The position numbers were made by a program, and so were the translations under genes. Under the pieces are notes generated by a model. That model saw nothing but the letters and a program-made list of their open reading frames with translations. It ran no database searches and was not told where the DNA came from. From NCBI RefSeq assembly GCF_003086295.3, contig NC_092052.1, forward strand, positions 17,948,346 through 18,012,345: DNA of 64,000 nt, in the 5' to 3' direction. Positions 20,978-33,100 of this stretch are shown here, in pieces; position 1 is the stretch's first letter; every line of letters begins with the position of its first letter. The stretch comes from Arachis hypogaea (Eukaryota > Streptophyta > Magnoliopsida > Fabales > Fabaceae).

Positions 20978-22217
20978 AATACATCTTTCTTAGAAAGAGT
21001 ACATTATCCTAAATTGCACTACTTTTAGATAAGAGAACTTCGTTCATATTCTATTAAAATAGTGATAATATTTTAGTATATATTTTTGTAAACACAATTC
21101 ATTATACATAGCTGACTTTCACGTCTATAAATACTACTCATAATAATGGAACATACTAGACATGATGAATTCTAGGAATGCGACAAAAGATCATCCGCTG
21201 CAAGTTCACATAAAACAGTTTTTGAATCAGAATAATAATAAATTTTATACTAAAACACGATGTCAGTACAAATAATATTGTTGGGTGAAAAATAATTGAA
21301 CATCACAATAACATGTTCATGCAAGATTAAAAATTGTGGGTGAAATAATGAAAAAAATGACAGATTTTCTGTTACTATAACTGCAAAATTGTTATTTTAA
21401 ATGCAGAATTTTTACCGAGTGTGGATTTCGACCATAAACGAAGATCAGAGTACGATATTCCTGTATGAAATAGTTTAGTTGTACAAAAATTGAAAAGCTT
21501 AACCATAGGTATTTGCTCTAAAATATGTGTACCTGTGAGGGGTAAATTGCTATTATAAATAAATAATGTTAATTATAATATACGAAAGAAGCAGAAGTAC
21601 TAACATGTTTTAGTTCATCTATTAATTTGATTTGTTTCTCTCACAATTTTGGTACACTTATGGTTTAGCCTACAACCTTATGCTGTAGAAGATGATGAAA
21701 GTACTGACTAGTGACTACATTCTTTTTTATTCTCAATTATATATGTGTAGTTAATTTAATTAAGAATCATATGATCTACATACATCTACCACAAAATTAA
21801 GTATCATATAGTGATTTAAGATTTACCAATAGTTGCAATTAATATCAGTTAAGAGCTTAAGATCTACCATATGTCTTCTGCCGAACATTATGGATTGTAA
21901 GATAATATAACGACAACGATGATAGCACACTAAATATGTGTTTCAGAACATTAAAATGTGCCTTGTACAAAATTACTATAATTTTGGATGAATATTTAAA
22001 ATGGAGGTCAGTGGCATTTATTTCTAGTGGTAGATCTTACTTAGAATAAGACTCTTAGTTGAATTCTTACCTAAAATATAATATGGGATTGAAAAATGAG
22101 AACCTAACTTAACCACCAAGTTAATTATTTCCATCCATTAACTAGATCCCTTTCATAGCAATATTTGATGTGTAATTTATCACAGCTAAAGTAAAGTAAC
22201 TTTTGTACACAAACTAA
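20978..22217. other. Intergenic DNA, nothing recognised
   Basis: AT-rich sequence without coding potential, RNA genes or repeats that I can identify. A TATA-like CTATAAATA occurs near 21125 with no ORF behind it. Confidence 0.5.
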
Positions 22218-22508
22218 GGTCCAGTTTGGGTAAACAACTTAATTAAGTTATTTTTTAAGAAATAGCTTAAACAATAAATGTTTATATTAAAAGTAGCTTA
22301 TAAATAAGTTATTTTGTATTTGGTTTTTTAATTCTAAAAGTGCTTATTTTAAGAGAAAAGTGATAAAAAGCTTTTTATTCCTTAAACACCAAAATAACTT
22401 TTTAGAAAGTTGTAATTTTGTTTTGAAAATTATACCAGACATTAATACTACACCTTTCATAAGTTAAAAATTAAAAAAAAGTCACTTATGAACCTATCCA
22501 AACGGCCC
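22218..22508. mobile_element. Tourist-like (PIF/Harbinger) MITE
   Basis: A 291-bp element flanked by TAA on both sides (22215-22217 and 22509-22511). The left end is GGTCCAGTTTGGGTA, and the right end read on the other strand is GGGCCGTTTGGATA. These terminal repeats resemble the GGGCC-TGTTTGG ends of Tourist elements. A 3-bp TAA-type duplication is the family rule. The interior is AT-rich and non-coding. Confidence 0.75.
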
Positions 22509-22511
22509 TAA

Positions 22512-23082
22512 TTAATTGACTTCTCACAATATTAATATTGTTACGCAAGAAGGATTTGGAGAGGCCAAAGTTGGGAGTTGATAAATACACACATCCCCTC
22601 TAAACTTCATAAGGTCTTTTTTATCCTTCTTTTCTATGAGTTCATCATAAGGTGTTTATTTTTCATAAAATTTTGTTAGGCATCAAAAGTAAGTCCTTTG
22701 AAATTCGATAAAATTAAATTCACAAAGATATATAGATATATGATACCATCTAGTTCCTTTAACAACTCTTGTTTTTGTCAATAACTGATTATAACTTAGA
22801 ATTTTTTATTTAAATTAGTTAAATATTTTATTTATTAAAATAAATATGTAAAACATTTACAATTTCATACTATCAATACATATCTCGAGTACAAACCATA
22901 GAAGATAAATAATTACAGAGATTGGATACTGTACACTTAAGATGTGAAACACTTTAAAAAAAATACTCGGAATATGTTACATCTACGTATATATACAGAT
23001 CTAGGGTGTTTTGCACCCGAGTTCAGACCAAACAAAAATTCAACCTAATATACTCGAGATGTATGTAAAATTATATAGGTTA
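22512..23082. other. Intergenic DNA, probably the 5' region of the MULE remnant
   Basis: No gene. The words CTCGAG and ACTCGG recur at 22880-23087. Removing the solo LTR that follows joins this sequence to the TATA box and first frame of the MULE pseudogene, so it may be the upstream part of that element. No terminal inverted repeat was located. Confidence 0.4.
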
Positions 23083-23087
23083 CTCGG

Positions 23088-24688
23088 TGTTGGAAATAAG
23101 TAGTATGACTACAATCCAATCAATCACGTGTCAAATAATTTGTTATTATTATTATATTAAAATATTAATATAATAAGGTCTTTGATTAAATTTATAGATT
23201 TATCATTGTGATAGTGATCATAATATTGAGAGATAAATTTTTTATAATTTAATCTAAATTGTTCTTGGTCATAGGATTATTAAAAAGGACATTAATAATT
23301 CAGAAAGATCAATATATATATAATGGTCTTCATTGGATGAAGATTAATAGATCTCATTTATTAAATTATATATATAGATGGTGCATATAGAGATATGACC
23401 ATTGAACTGACTCACTTTGAGAATTCCTAATGGTTATAATTACCATATATTTGTCAATAGGATATTCTCAAAATGAACATAGTAATAGAGTTTCCTTTGA
23501 CCTGCGACTATCATAATAATTAACAATGTATTTATTATACTTTGATTTCGGATACCTAATACCCTAGGGTGCTAGTTGAATGGATATTGGGTATGATTTA
23601 AATACTTGTAGAATTAATGATTAGTCAATAAGGAATCCGTCAACTCTCGGTAAAGAGTTTGAGCTCTATGATTATAATGACTGAGATGAATAAAACCTTG
23701 GCCAAGGGGATTGAATGAATGAAGAAATGAGTTTCTTAAGTCATTCACAATTTATTATAAGAATGGTAACAAGTTAGAGTTTGACATTTAAACCATACTC
23801 TAAAAGTTAACCAATAGCTAGAAAGATGGAATGAATTATACTTTGTTCTTCTGAGGTTCTTAGTAAAAATATATTACTTCATACTATCGGGTCGTTGAGG
23901 AGTGTTGCTAGACGCCAACCTTTATTAGTAAATTTAGTATGACTAATTTACTACCCGCTTAGTATTGAACCTATGGAGTCACACATTAACGAGTGTTCTA
24001 ATATTTGCTATAGAATTATTTAATTATTATTTTGATTTGATCAAATAAATAATTATATTAATTTAAATGGAATATTATTATATTCTTTGCTAGCACCAAG
24101 AATATAATAATAGTATGATAATTGAGAATATTAAATGAGATTTGAAAATAATTAGTTATTCTATTTCTAAATTTGGATGAGATCTTAATTGATTCTGTTT
24201 CAAATTGAGTTATGATATGATTCATAAATTTGAATGATTCAGATTTAGAATTTTAAGATATGATTTAAATTTGAATTGAGATTCAAATTTAAAATCAGTA
24301 ACAAATTTCATACTATATATATGTATGCCAAGAGTAGGGGAAGGTGACAGAGAGAGAACAATAAGAGTTTTTATTCCTTTACCTCTACACACATAAATGT
24401 ATGTGAGCCTAATTCTTGGAGAAGAATTTTATGGTGTGCAAAAGTTGCAAAGAGGTTCTCAATTTAGATCAGATATCTATTGGTCAAGGAGTTGACAGCA
24501 AAAGTTGGTCTCGGTGTGGATACGCATAGAGTCTTCGTACAATCGAATAATACAGTTTTTACTAAAGCGTCTAAAGGTATTTAGATTTGATCTATATATT
24601 ATTGGAATAAAGTTTAAGTACAAAACAAATCTTTAAGGATTACTTTCTTTTCTTCCGCTGCGTGTTATGAACACATGGTAATCCTTCA
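23088..24688. mobile_element. Solo LTR, 1,601 bp, with CTCGG target duplication
   Basis: The block starts TGTTGGAAATAAG and ends GGTAATCCTTCA, so it has TG...CA termini. CTCGG is present at 23083-23087 immediately left and at 24689-24693 immediately right. A 5-bp duplication is the integrase signature of LTR retrotransposons. The interior has no coding capacity. Near its end it carries TTTCTTCCGCTGCGTGTTAT, a sequence I associate with the ends of copia LTRs. Orientation and family are uncertain, with copia favoured. It arose by recombination between the two LTRs of a full element. Confidence 0.8.
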
Positions 24689-24724
24689 CTCGGCATCCTA
24701 GATAATTACGTTCGAAAAAAATCA

Positions 24725-24735
24725 CCTATATAAGG
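24725..24735 (+). promoter_or_regulatory. TATA box ahead of the MULE frame
   Basis: CCTATATAAGG lies about 95 bases upstream of the first ATG of the MULE transposase remnant. It is the kind of promoter expected at the start of an autonomous MULE transcript. Confidence 0.4.
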
Positions 24736-24824
24736 AGCTTGAAGCCTCCAAAACTAATCACAATCCATTTTATACCACCATTCTCTCTTCTCGTTCACAG
24801 ATATGACTAGTAATTAATTTTTTT

Positions 24825-26050
24825 ATGGTTATTTATCCGAATAGGATCATAAGAAACGATGACGAGGGAGTGATATTCGCATGCAGTTCTCTTGTGATGT
24901 TGCGTACTTGCCATATCGATTCTCTAGATACGCTGAAGAATGTTATCTTGAACAACATGAGTGCAATAGGTTCCAAAGAGGTTGGAAGAGTTGCTTATAG
25001 ATTTATATCAGCACTGCCAAATGGAAGATTTCTTAACAGGACATTTTGGGTCAAAACGGATGCCATGTGAGAGTAATGTTCGACATGCATGCTAGGTTAA
25101 GGGCAAATGCCGCAACATGTGATAGAGTAGTGATATGTTGCGGTTCGTGATGTAGGTGGTAGTTGTGGGTCTTCTTCTTTGATCTCGTAGGTAGCCCTGG
25201 TAGTGATAACAGTAATTCACTATGCCGAACCGCGTGGTCATGAAGAAGAAATTGGGGAGGATTTGGATCATATTGTTGAAACTATGAAACTAGATCATCT
25301 AACGAGGGTGATTCGTATGATGAGTATGTGTCGGAGACTCTAACTAGTGGGGTGTTCAGTTTCTTCCTCCTCCATCTTTGGCCATTCTATAAGTATTAGA
25401 TATTCCAAGCCAATACCACTCTTAATCTGGATCTCATACAGATAGATGATCCTTTTAATCTTGGCGAAGAGGAAGATTATAGCACAGATGGCAGCGTAAA
25501 ATTTTGGGTGGACCATAGGTTTAGAAATAGAGATGTTGTTCTGATGGTAGTAAAAAACTACAACATTCGAAGGAATGCTGAATATAGAATTTTAGAGTTA
25601 AATAGGTTGAAATATTATTATTGATGCAAGTAATTCTCTATTGGGTGTCCATAAAGTTTTCATGGTAGACTTCAACGAAATCTGAGCTACTAATAAATAT
25701 CATTCTTTATAATTTACAAAATTTACAAGTAAATGTTGTTTATGTTATATATTAGGTGATGAGATTTATGAGTGATTTTGTAAAGAGGTGCATAAGTTTG
25801 GAGGTCACACTCCTATTTGGCACCAACCATATTCCAAGACCATTCTCAGTTAGATAACAGCTTGATTTGTACGGTGATTCTACTGATTATACATATTGAT
25901 CTTTCTGTTTCTATCTCAGTATTACAAAGTGCAGTACAACAGAGTTCTTATTTCAAGCCATCATATTAAAAGGTGTGGATGACAAATCAGAAAGCGATTG
26001 CTCAAACATGTGGGATGGCCATGAAACTGCTGAAAATTTCTAGTGTAACC
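24825..26050 (+). pseudogene. Mutator-like (MULE) transposase remnant
   Basis: The first 81 codons (24825-25070) match the N-terminal module of plant MULE proteins: VIYPNRIIRNDDEGVIFAC, then KEVGRVAYRFISALPNG. A second readable piece near 25450-25630 has the pre-transposase pattern FWVDHRFRNRDVVLMVVKNY followed by NRLKYYY. A third, near 25890-26050, has SVSISVLQSAVQQSSYFKPS and then, after a frame change, KVWMTNQKAIAQ, the linker before the DDE catalytic domain. Many stops and frameshifts separate the pieces, and the catalytic core is missing. Similarity ends where the antisense mobile-domain fragment begins. Confidence 0.8.
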
Positions 26051-26340
26051 CCCCAATCGGCTCACCATCTGTGAATAAACTAAGATGATAAACTACATCC
26101 TGAAGTGTAACAATGCACTCATTTCACGGAAGGTGAAAACTATGCATCTCGAGCCTCCACTACTCAACAAATGCATAGAGTAAATGATTATCAAACATAA
26201 AATTCTTAGCTCGACAGAGTATCTGAACCTAGCCCCTCTAATATAAATTAGTAGGACGTTAGGCGATGGGATAAACAAGATCATATGATGTGGCAAGAGA
26301 ATCCGATGTGTCTATAAGAATACATTTGATCAGTTTTTTG
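26045..26340 (-). pseudogene. Plant mobile domain (PMD) fragment, antisense
   Basis: The minus strand reads WRLEMHSFHLP, a stop, then NECIVTLQDVVYHLSLF and TDGEPIGGLH. This is the characteristic start of the plant mobile domain found in MULE-associated and MAIN/MAIL-like proteins. At least two in-frame stops occur in 35 codons. It is head-to-head with the MULE remnant, so the two come from different insertions or from a rearranged element. Confidence 0.75.
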
Positions 26341-26434
26341 TAATGTGTATTACATTGCTCATAATAACTAAATTATAAAAATTAACTTTATCTAATTTAT
26401 GAATTTTATGTATTTAAATTAATTAAATATTAAT

Positions 26435-26746
26435 TAGGATAAAGTATGCTTTTTTCTTCTAACGTTTGTGATTTTTTTTTAAAAAATACCCTTAATATTT
26501 TGTTTCATTCAATTTTGTCTTTAACGTTTTTTTATTTTTGTCAAAATTATTCTCAAATGTTAATTTCATATAAAATTTTAAGGACAAAATTAAAAATTTT
26601 TAAAAATATTTTTGATACAAATCGAAAATATTAGAGACAAAATTGAATAAATAAAAAATATTAAGAATAAAATTAAATAAAATTAAAAGCTAAGAGTATT
26701 TTTTTAAAAAATTATAAACATTAAAAATAAAGGTATATTTTATTCT
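26435..26746. mobile_element. Near-palindromic MITE (~310 bp)
   Basis: The left end (AGGATAAAGTATGCTTTTTT, then TAACGTTTGTGATTTTTTT) and the reverse complement of the right end (AGAATAAAATATACCTTTAT, then AATGTTTATAATTTTTTT) pair over about 50 bp. ATTAAT flanks both sides, though in such AT-rich DNA this could be chance. The interior repeats TTTTGTC-AACGTTTTT words in both orientations. Non-coding. Confidence 0.6.
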
Positions 26747-26922
26747 ATTAATTAATTTAAGGTTAATTCTTCGGTATAGATGGAGGAATAAATCTACACA
26801 TATAAATTTGTGTTGGAGGAGCATCTGATTGACAAGTGTGGGATAACTTTTGTAGATCATTGAATGGCAGCTATACGAATTAGTAGGAGTAAGTGAATGG
26901 TGATGTGACTTTTGAGAAAAGA

Positions 26923-27120
26923 AATTTTTTTTTTGGACAGTGCCAAGGCCCACCAAGGGCCCAAAGCACAATAATTGGATGGACCCCCCAAGACCCACCC
27001 AACCCAGAAATCAAACTCCATCAGATCCCTTGTGCACCATTCTTCCTAAGGTTGCCAACGAAGCCAAACCCTCTCCACTATTATCTCCCACTTGCAGACG
27101 CCTGAATCCCGTTCCAGATC
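26923..27120 (-). mobile_element. 3' end of an antisense LINE with poly(A) tail
   Basis: On the minus strand this segment ends in a run of ten A (T run at 26925-26934), then the repeat TCTTTTCTCA (as TGAGAAAAGA at 26913-26922). The same ten bases are found at 38253-38262 beyond the other piece of the LINE. The gypsy element's AGATC duplication is at 27116-27120. Removing the gypsy element joins this to 37423 and gives one 5'-truncated LINE of about 1 kb. Confidence 0.75.
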
Positions 27121-29895
27121 TGTAAACCCCGGTTAAATTAGTAGATAATTAGTTAATAAATTATTTTTTAATAAGGAGGATTAGAAATGCGAATATTATA
27201 TCAAAATAGGGTAGAGCTCATCGAAACGAGAATTTTGACACTAATTTTGAAGAAAACGGTCCAAGAATGGACCGAAAGGACCGAACCGGTTGAACCGGAC
27301 CCGAACCGGGCTGTCGGTTCAGTCGGACCAGCCCATTAAAAAGAGCCACGGGCTCATTTTCTCTTCATTTCCCTCAGCGACGCAGCAAGCCTCCCAGGGA
27401 AGAGAAGAAGAGAAATTCATTTACGTGAAATTCAATTTCCCGTAACTCCTCCGTTCGAGCTCCGATCGCCGCACCGTTTGCGGCCACGCGTTCACTGCGT
27501 CGAGCTCTACATTTCTACCGGAACAATTTCATAGGTAACTTGCTATTTCACTCTCAGCTTCATCTTCCCCCAATTTTCGAATTTTAAGTGGGAATATTGA
27601 ATTTCTTTGATTTCTGATGTTTTAGGATCCAATTAGCTTGAGAAAAACGTTCACTCTTGCTTATGTGAAGCTTGGGTAAGGTGGGGATATGATAATTCTA
27701 TTTTAATTTCATTAAATTTGAGCTTTGAGTATTAAATTGGGTATATATGTATTATGAATGTGTATTAGGTTGAAAATAAATAATTGGAGCTTGAAATTGT
27801 GAATACTGGAACTTGGAGGAAGCGGATTAGTTGAGTTTTGAGGGGCTGTTTTGGTTTTGAATAAATAGCTTTGGTCGTTACGTGGAAATCGGCTAAGGTA
27901 TGGTTTAGGTTTCTTGCATTTAATATATAATGTTCTGTGAAAACTTAGGCTAGATGACCATTGGATAAGTTGGAATGCAGGTGTATGTTTAATGTTTAGT
28001 AATTTATCGATGAATATATTTGGTTGAAGGTTTATTGGATAATTAGTTTTTAATTTTGGATGGTGAATGTTGTTATGTTAATTTGGAGAGAATTATGGTT
28101 GAATGTTATTGTTGATTAACTAATGATTTGGTGAATTATTGATTTGAGGTATAACTATTGTGGAGGTTGTTGTGATAATGAGGTATTTTGTGTTAAAAGC
28201 CTAGGATTTGTGAACTATGATCCTTAGTTGAATTTTGGTTGTTGGATTTGAATATTGTATGGGTTTAATTGTTGATTTGAAGTAGATTTATTGTGGTGAT
28301 TGTTATGATGATGAGGAAGGGTATGTTGAATTGAAAAGAAAGCAGGTTTGGACCCGAAAAGGGTGGCAAAGTCCGAGTTTTAGAGGAGATGCTGCCGAAA
28401 TTTTATAAAAAAATTAGAGATTTTATTTAGATGATTATTTAAAAGAGATTTAGATTTAAGGGTTATATGGTTTGATTTTGAGTTATTAAGATAGTGGGTA
28501 TGTTTTAAGTTTGAAGTTTGATTCTTAGAAAAGAATGAATTATGCTTTGAATTGAAACTATTGATGGATGGAATGGGAGGTGATATAATGAAGGATAAGG
28601 ATTGAATATGTTTAATGTATGATGATGAATGAGATGCAATTGGGAATGATGTGGATGTTGATGAATTATAATTGAATTATTTATATGGCTTATGAATTTG
28701 AATAATCTGAGATACGAGATTCCCTGGATTAAGTGCCGTGGCTTGCCACCACGTGTACCAGGTTGAAAACTCGATACTCTGTTGACCCTACGACGTAAGT
28801 GTGACCGGGCACTATATAAATTCCCGGGAATGTTACCCCCATTGAGCAATATTGATTATTTGAGAAAAATCTATGCATAGACTCTTGGGGATGCACGTCG
28901 GGGGACAGTCTAAGGACAATTCAGACTTGTCGGGTTGGCTGGATAACCGACAGATGAGCCTCATCAGCCATAGGACAGGCATGCATCATATGCATATTAC
29001 TTGAATTACTTGCTTGTGCTCTAATTGGGTGTGCCTATCTGTATTTGCCATGCTAAATGTGTATTTGTTACCTGCAGTAGTTGTAACTTTCTTGTGTTTG
29101 CCTTTATCTGTTTATTTGTCTGTGAAAATGCATGATGGAATTGGAGGTATGGAGGAATGGCAGTATAGGACTTAGATTTAAGGTTAAGTTAAGTTAGGAT
29201 TAAATATTTCTAGGAAACCACCTTTTATGGCTTCTGTTTAATACTTTAAGCTCTACAATCTGAGTGTCGGCGTTCTAGGATTGCCTCTGGCATTCCCAGG
29301 ACCTTATATATTATGTGTGTGGCACCTTTACCATACTGAGAACCTCCGATTCTCATTCCATACTATGTTGTTAATTTTCAGATGCAGGTCGAGAGGCATC
29401 TCGTTAGGCGTCTGGACTCTTGAAGCGGAGTGGTTACTGGGATATTTTGTTATGCTATGATGTATATATATGTACTTAGTTTTCTCTCCGCATGACTTAT
29501 TCTTTTTGATCCTCTTAGAGGTTTATGGAGAGGCAGGATTGTGTATATGTACTTTTGGGTTTTGGATATGTATGTATATATATGTGTAAATATTCTCCGG
29601 CCAGTCTTGACTTCGCAGGCTGAGTTAGGAGCTTGATATTTTGTATCTTTGGCACTCTATTCCTACTTCTGTTATCTTATGTTTGACAGTTACAGTTTTC
29701 TTAGCATGCAAGTTAACTCGTTCCTTGAGCGTTGCGCTTTTATCTCGCGATTTTTATTTTCCCTATCCTTCAAGGCTCCTAGCATATTATAACTCTTCTG
29801 CTATTATATGTACTTATTTTATTTTAGAGGTCGTAATACCACATCACCTTTGTTTTACGACTTAAGCGTAAAGCTTTGTGTGGTAGGGTGTTACA
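27121..29895 (+). repeat. 5' LTR of the Ty3 element
   Basis: 2,775 bp, TGTAAACCCCGG to GGGTGTTACA. A TATA box TATATAAA lies at 28813-28820, followed by TTCCCGGGAA, giving an inferred R-U5 of about 1 kb. The ORFs inside (for example 28505-28849 and 29641-29865) recur identically placed in the 3' LTR and are not genes. Confidence 0.95.
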
Positions 29896-29899
29896 TTAA

Positions 29900-29911
29900 T
29901 GGTATCAGAGC
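29900..29911 (+). promoter_or_regulatory. Primer-binding site, tRNA-Met
   Basis: TGGTATCAGAGC begins five bases after the end of the 5' LTR, complementary to the 3' end of initiator tRNA-Met. It primes minus-strand DNA synthesis for the Ty3 element. Confidence 0.9.
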
Positions 29912-30113
29912 AGTTCGTTCCTATAGAGCCTGAAAGACGGACTGATTGTGCTTCTGTGCATTCTCTGTATATGTGTTTATGTGCTATTAGGATATCTGAT
30001 TGATATATACGGCATAAACGTTTGTGAGCATGCATTTGGAACTTAAAGCATTAGACCTGCGATATTGAGACTGATCAACTTAATATCACTTGTTTGGTGT
30101 GTATAGGGACCAG

Positions 30114-33100
30114 ATGTCGACTCGCGGACGCGGTCGCGGGCGAGGTAGAGGTAGGACAGGCACCGTTACTCCTGTACCCACAGGGATTGATCCAGTAGAC
30201 TTTATGGCTGCCTTGGGAAATATGGCTGCAGCTATGCAGGCAACAGCTGAGGCACTGGGTAATCAGATAAATTAGGGTAATCATGGGAACAATAATGATG
30301 AGGACGGTCCTATGATACTTGCTACATTTCTGAAAGTTCGCCTTCCGACTTTTAGGGGAACCTCAAATCCAACTGATGCAGATAATTGGATTCAGGCTAT
30401 GGAAAGGGCGTTACAGGCACAACAGATTCCTGAAGAGCAATGGGTTGAATTTGGGACTTATCAGTTGCAAGGTGAAGCTCAGTATTGGTGGCAGGGAACA
30501 CGACGTATCCTGCAGCCTGATGGTGCTGCGATTCCTTGGGAGGTTTTCCGGACAGAGTTCTATAAGAAATACTTTCCTAATTCAGCTAGAAATGCCAAGG
30601 AACTTGAATTAATGCAGTTAAAGCAGGGACAAATGACTGTTGCTGAGTATACCAGCAAATTTAAGGAGTTATGTCGCTTTTCTCGTATCTGTCAAGGTGC
30701 GCCTGAAGATTTTGCTGAATGGAAGTGTATTAAATATGAGGGAGGTCTTCGGAGCGATATTCTGAGCTTCGTTGCCCCAATGGAGATCAGGGTATTTTCT
30801 GAATTGGTGAATAAGAGTAGGGTGGCTGAGGATTGTGTGAGGAAGGCGGCAGCAGAGAAAGGGAGTTTGAGGATGCCTTTTCAGAGGCCTTCAGGGAGGA
30901 ACTTTGCTCCGAGAGGTAGGAATTTCAAACGTGGAGGTTTTGTTTCGCAGCAGACTCAGGGTCAAGGTAATTACAGAAGGCCGAATATTATTGCTAATCA
31001 AGGAAAAAGGTTTGGGAAGCAGCCACAGCAGGATCTGAATTGTCAGAAGTGTGGAAAATATCATCCTGGAGTTCCGTGTAGATTAGGACTTGGAGTGTGC
31101 TATTCCTGTGGACATCCCGGGCATATAGCCAGTAATTGCCCTGAGAAGAAGAAGTATGAGACTGGTAGGGTGCAACAGCCGGGGAGAGTATACACTACTT
31201 CTACCATTGGTGCTGAGGGATCTGAGACACTTATTAGAGGTAATTGTGAAATGGCTGGTAAAATCTTAAATACTTTATTTGATTCAGGAGCAAGTCATTC
31301 ATTTATTGCATTTGAAAAGGCCCATGAATTAAGATTGAGAATGGTGGTCTTAGGTTATGATTTGAAAGTATATAATGCTACTCATGAAGCTATGGTGACT
31401 AGGATAGAATGTCCACAAGTTCCCTTTCGAGTACAACAGCGTGAATTTGTGCATGATTTGATTTGTTTGCCTATGACTGGTCTTGATCTCATTTTGGGAT
31501 TGGATTGGTTATCCAAGAATCATGTTTTGCTTGATTGTTCTGAGAAGTCAGTACAGTTTATGCCAGAAGGGTCAGAAGCACCGGTTGTGGTGAATAGTTA
31601 CTATTTGAACTCTATGATAGTAAACTGTTCTGGAACCGAATGTCAGGGTATTATATTATTAACTGCGGGAGTATCAGGTGATGATCAGAGTTTAGAGCAA
31701 ATTCCGGTTGTATGTGAATTTCCAAATGTGTTTCCGGATGATATTAATGAATTCCCACCTAACCGAGAGGTTGAATTTGCAATTGAGTTGGTACCTGGAT
31801 CCGGTCCAATTTCAATTACTCCTTATAGGATGTCGCCTTTAGAAATGGCTGAACTGAAAGCTCAGCTGGAAGATCTGTTGGGTAAGCATTTTATCCGACC
31901 AAGTGTTTCTCCGTGGGGAGCGCCAGTGTTACTGGTAAAGAAGAAGGATGGGAGTATGCGGCTGTGTGTCGATTATCGGCAATTGAATAAGATCACTGTG
32001 AAGAATAAATATCCGTTGCCTAGAATCGATGATCTAATGGATCAGCTACAGGGTGCCAGTGTGTTTTCTAAGATTGACCTGCGATCTGGATATCATCAGA
32101 TAAGGGTTAGAGACGAGGATATTCCGAAAACTGCTTTCAGAACCCGTTATGGTCATTATGAGTATACAGTGATGTCTTTCGGGTTAACTAATGCCCCGGC
32201 AGTATTTATGGATTATATGAACAGGATTTTTCGACCGTATCTGGACAAGTTTGTTATTGTCTTCATTGATGACATTCTTGTTTATTCTAAGACTGAAGAG
32301 GAACATGCTGATCATTTGCGAACTGTGCTGCAAATTCTGAGAGACAGGAAGTTATATGCTAAGCTATCTAAATGTGAGTTCTGGAAGAGTGAAGTGAAGT
32401 TTCTTGGCCACGTGGTGAGTAAGCAGGGGGTAGCTGTGGATCCTGCTAAGGTGGAAGCAGTGATGAATTGGGAGCGACCAACTTCAGTGACAGAGATCAG
32501 GAGTTTCTTAGGTTTGGCAGGGTATTATCGCAGATTCATTAAGGGATTTTCACAGCTCGCCTTACCTTTAACTAAGTTGACTAGGAAGGATACACCTTTT
32601 ATCTGGACTCCGGAATGTGAAGAGAGTTTCCAGGCATTGAAGCACAGGTTGACTACTGCACCTGTATTGGTATTACCTGAACCAAGTGAATCGTTTGAAG
32701 TGTATTGTGATGCATCTCTGAAAGGGTTGGGGTGTGTTTTGATGCAGCACCAGAATGTTGTAGCATACGCCTCACGGCAGTTAAGGCCGCATGAGATGAA
32801 TTACCCGACACATGATTTAGAACTTGCTGCTGTTGTGTTTGCTTTAAAGATTTGGAGGCACTACCTCTATGGCATTAAGTTTCATGTTTTCTCAGACCAT
32901 AAGAGTTTGAAGTATCTTTTTGAGCAGAAAGAGTTGAATATGCGTCAGAGGAGGTGGATGGAGCTTCTGAAAGATTATGATTTTGAATTGAATTATCATC
33001 CAGGAAAAGCGAACGTTGTGGCGGACGCTTTGAGTCGGAAGTCTTTATATGCAGCTTGGATGATGCTACGGGAGGAAGAGTTACTAAAGGCATTTCAAGG

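Noticed and set aside
28505..29865. ORFs of 114 and 74 codons in the Ty3 LTR
   Set aside because: They recur at the same place in the 3' LTR (36027-37387) and show no protein features. LTR sequence identity, not coding constraint, explains their conservation.
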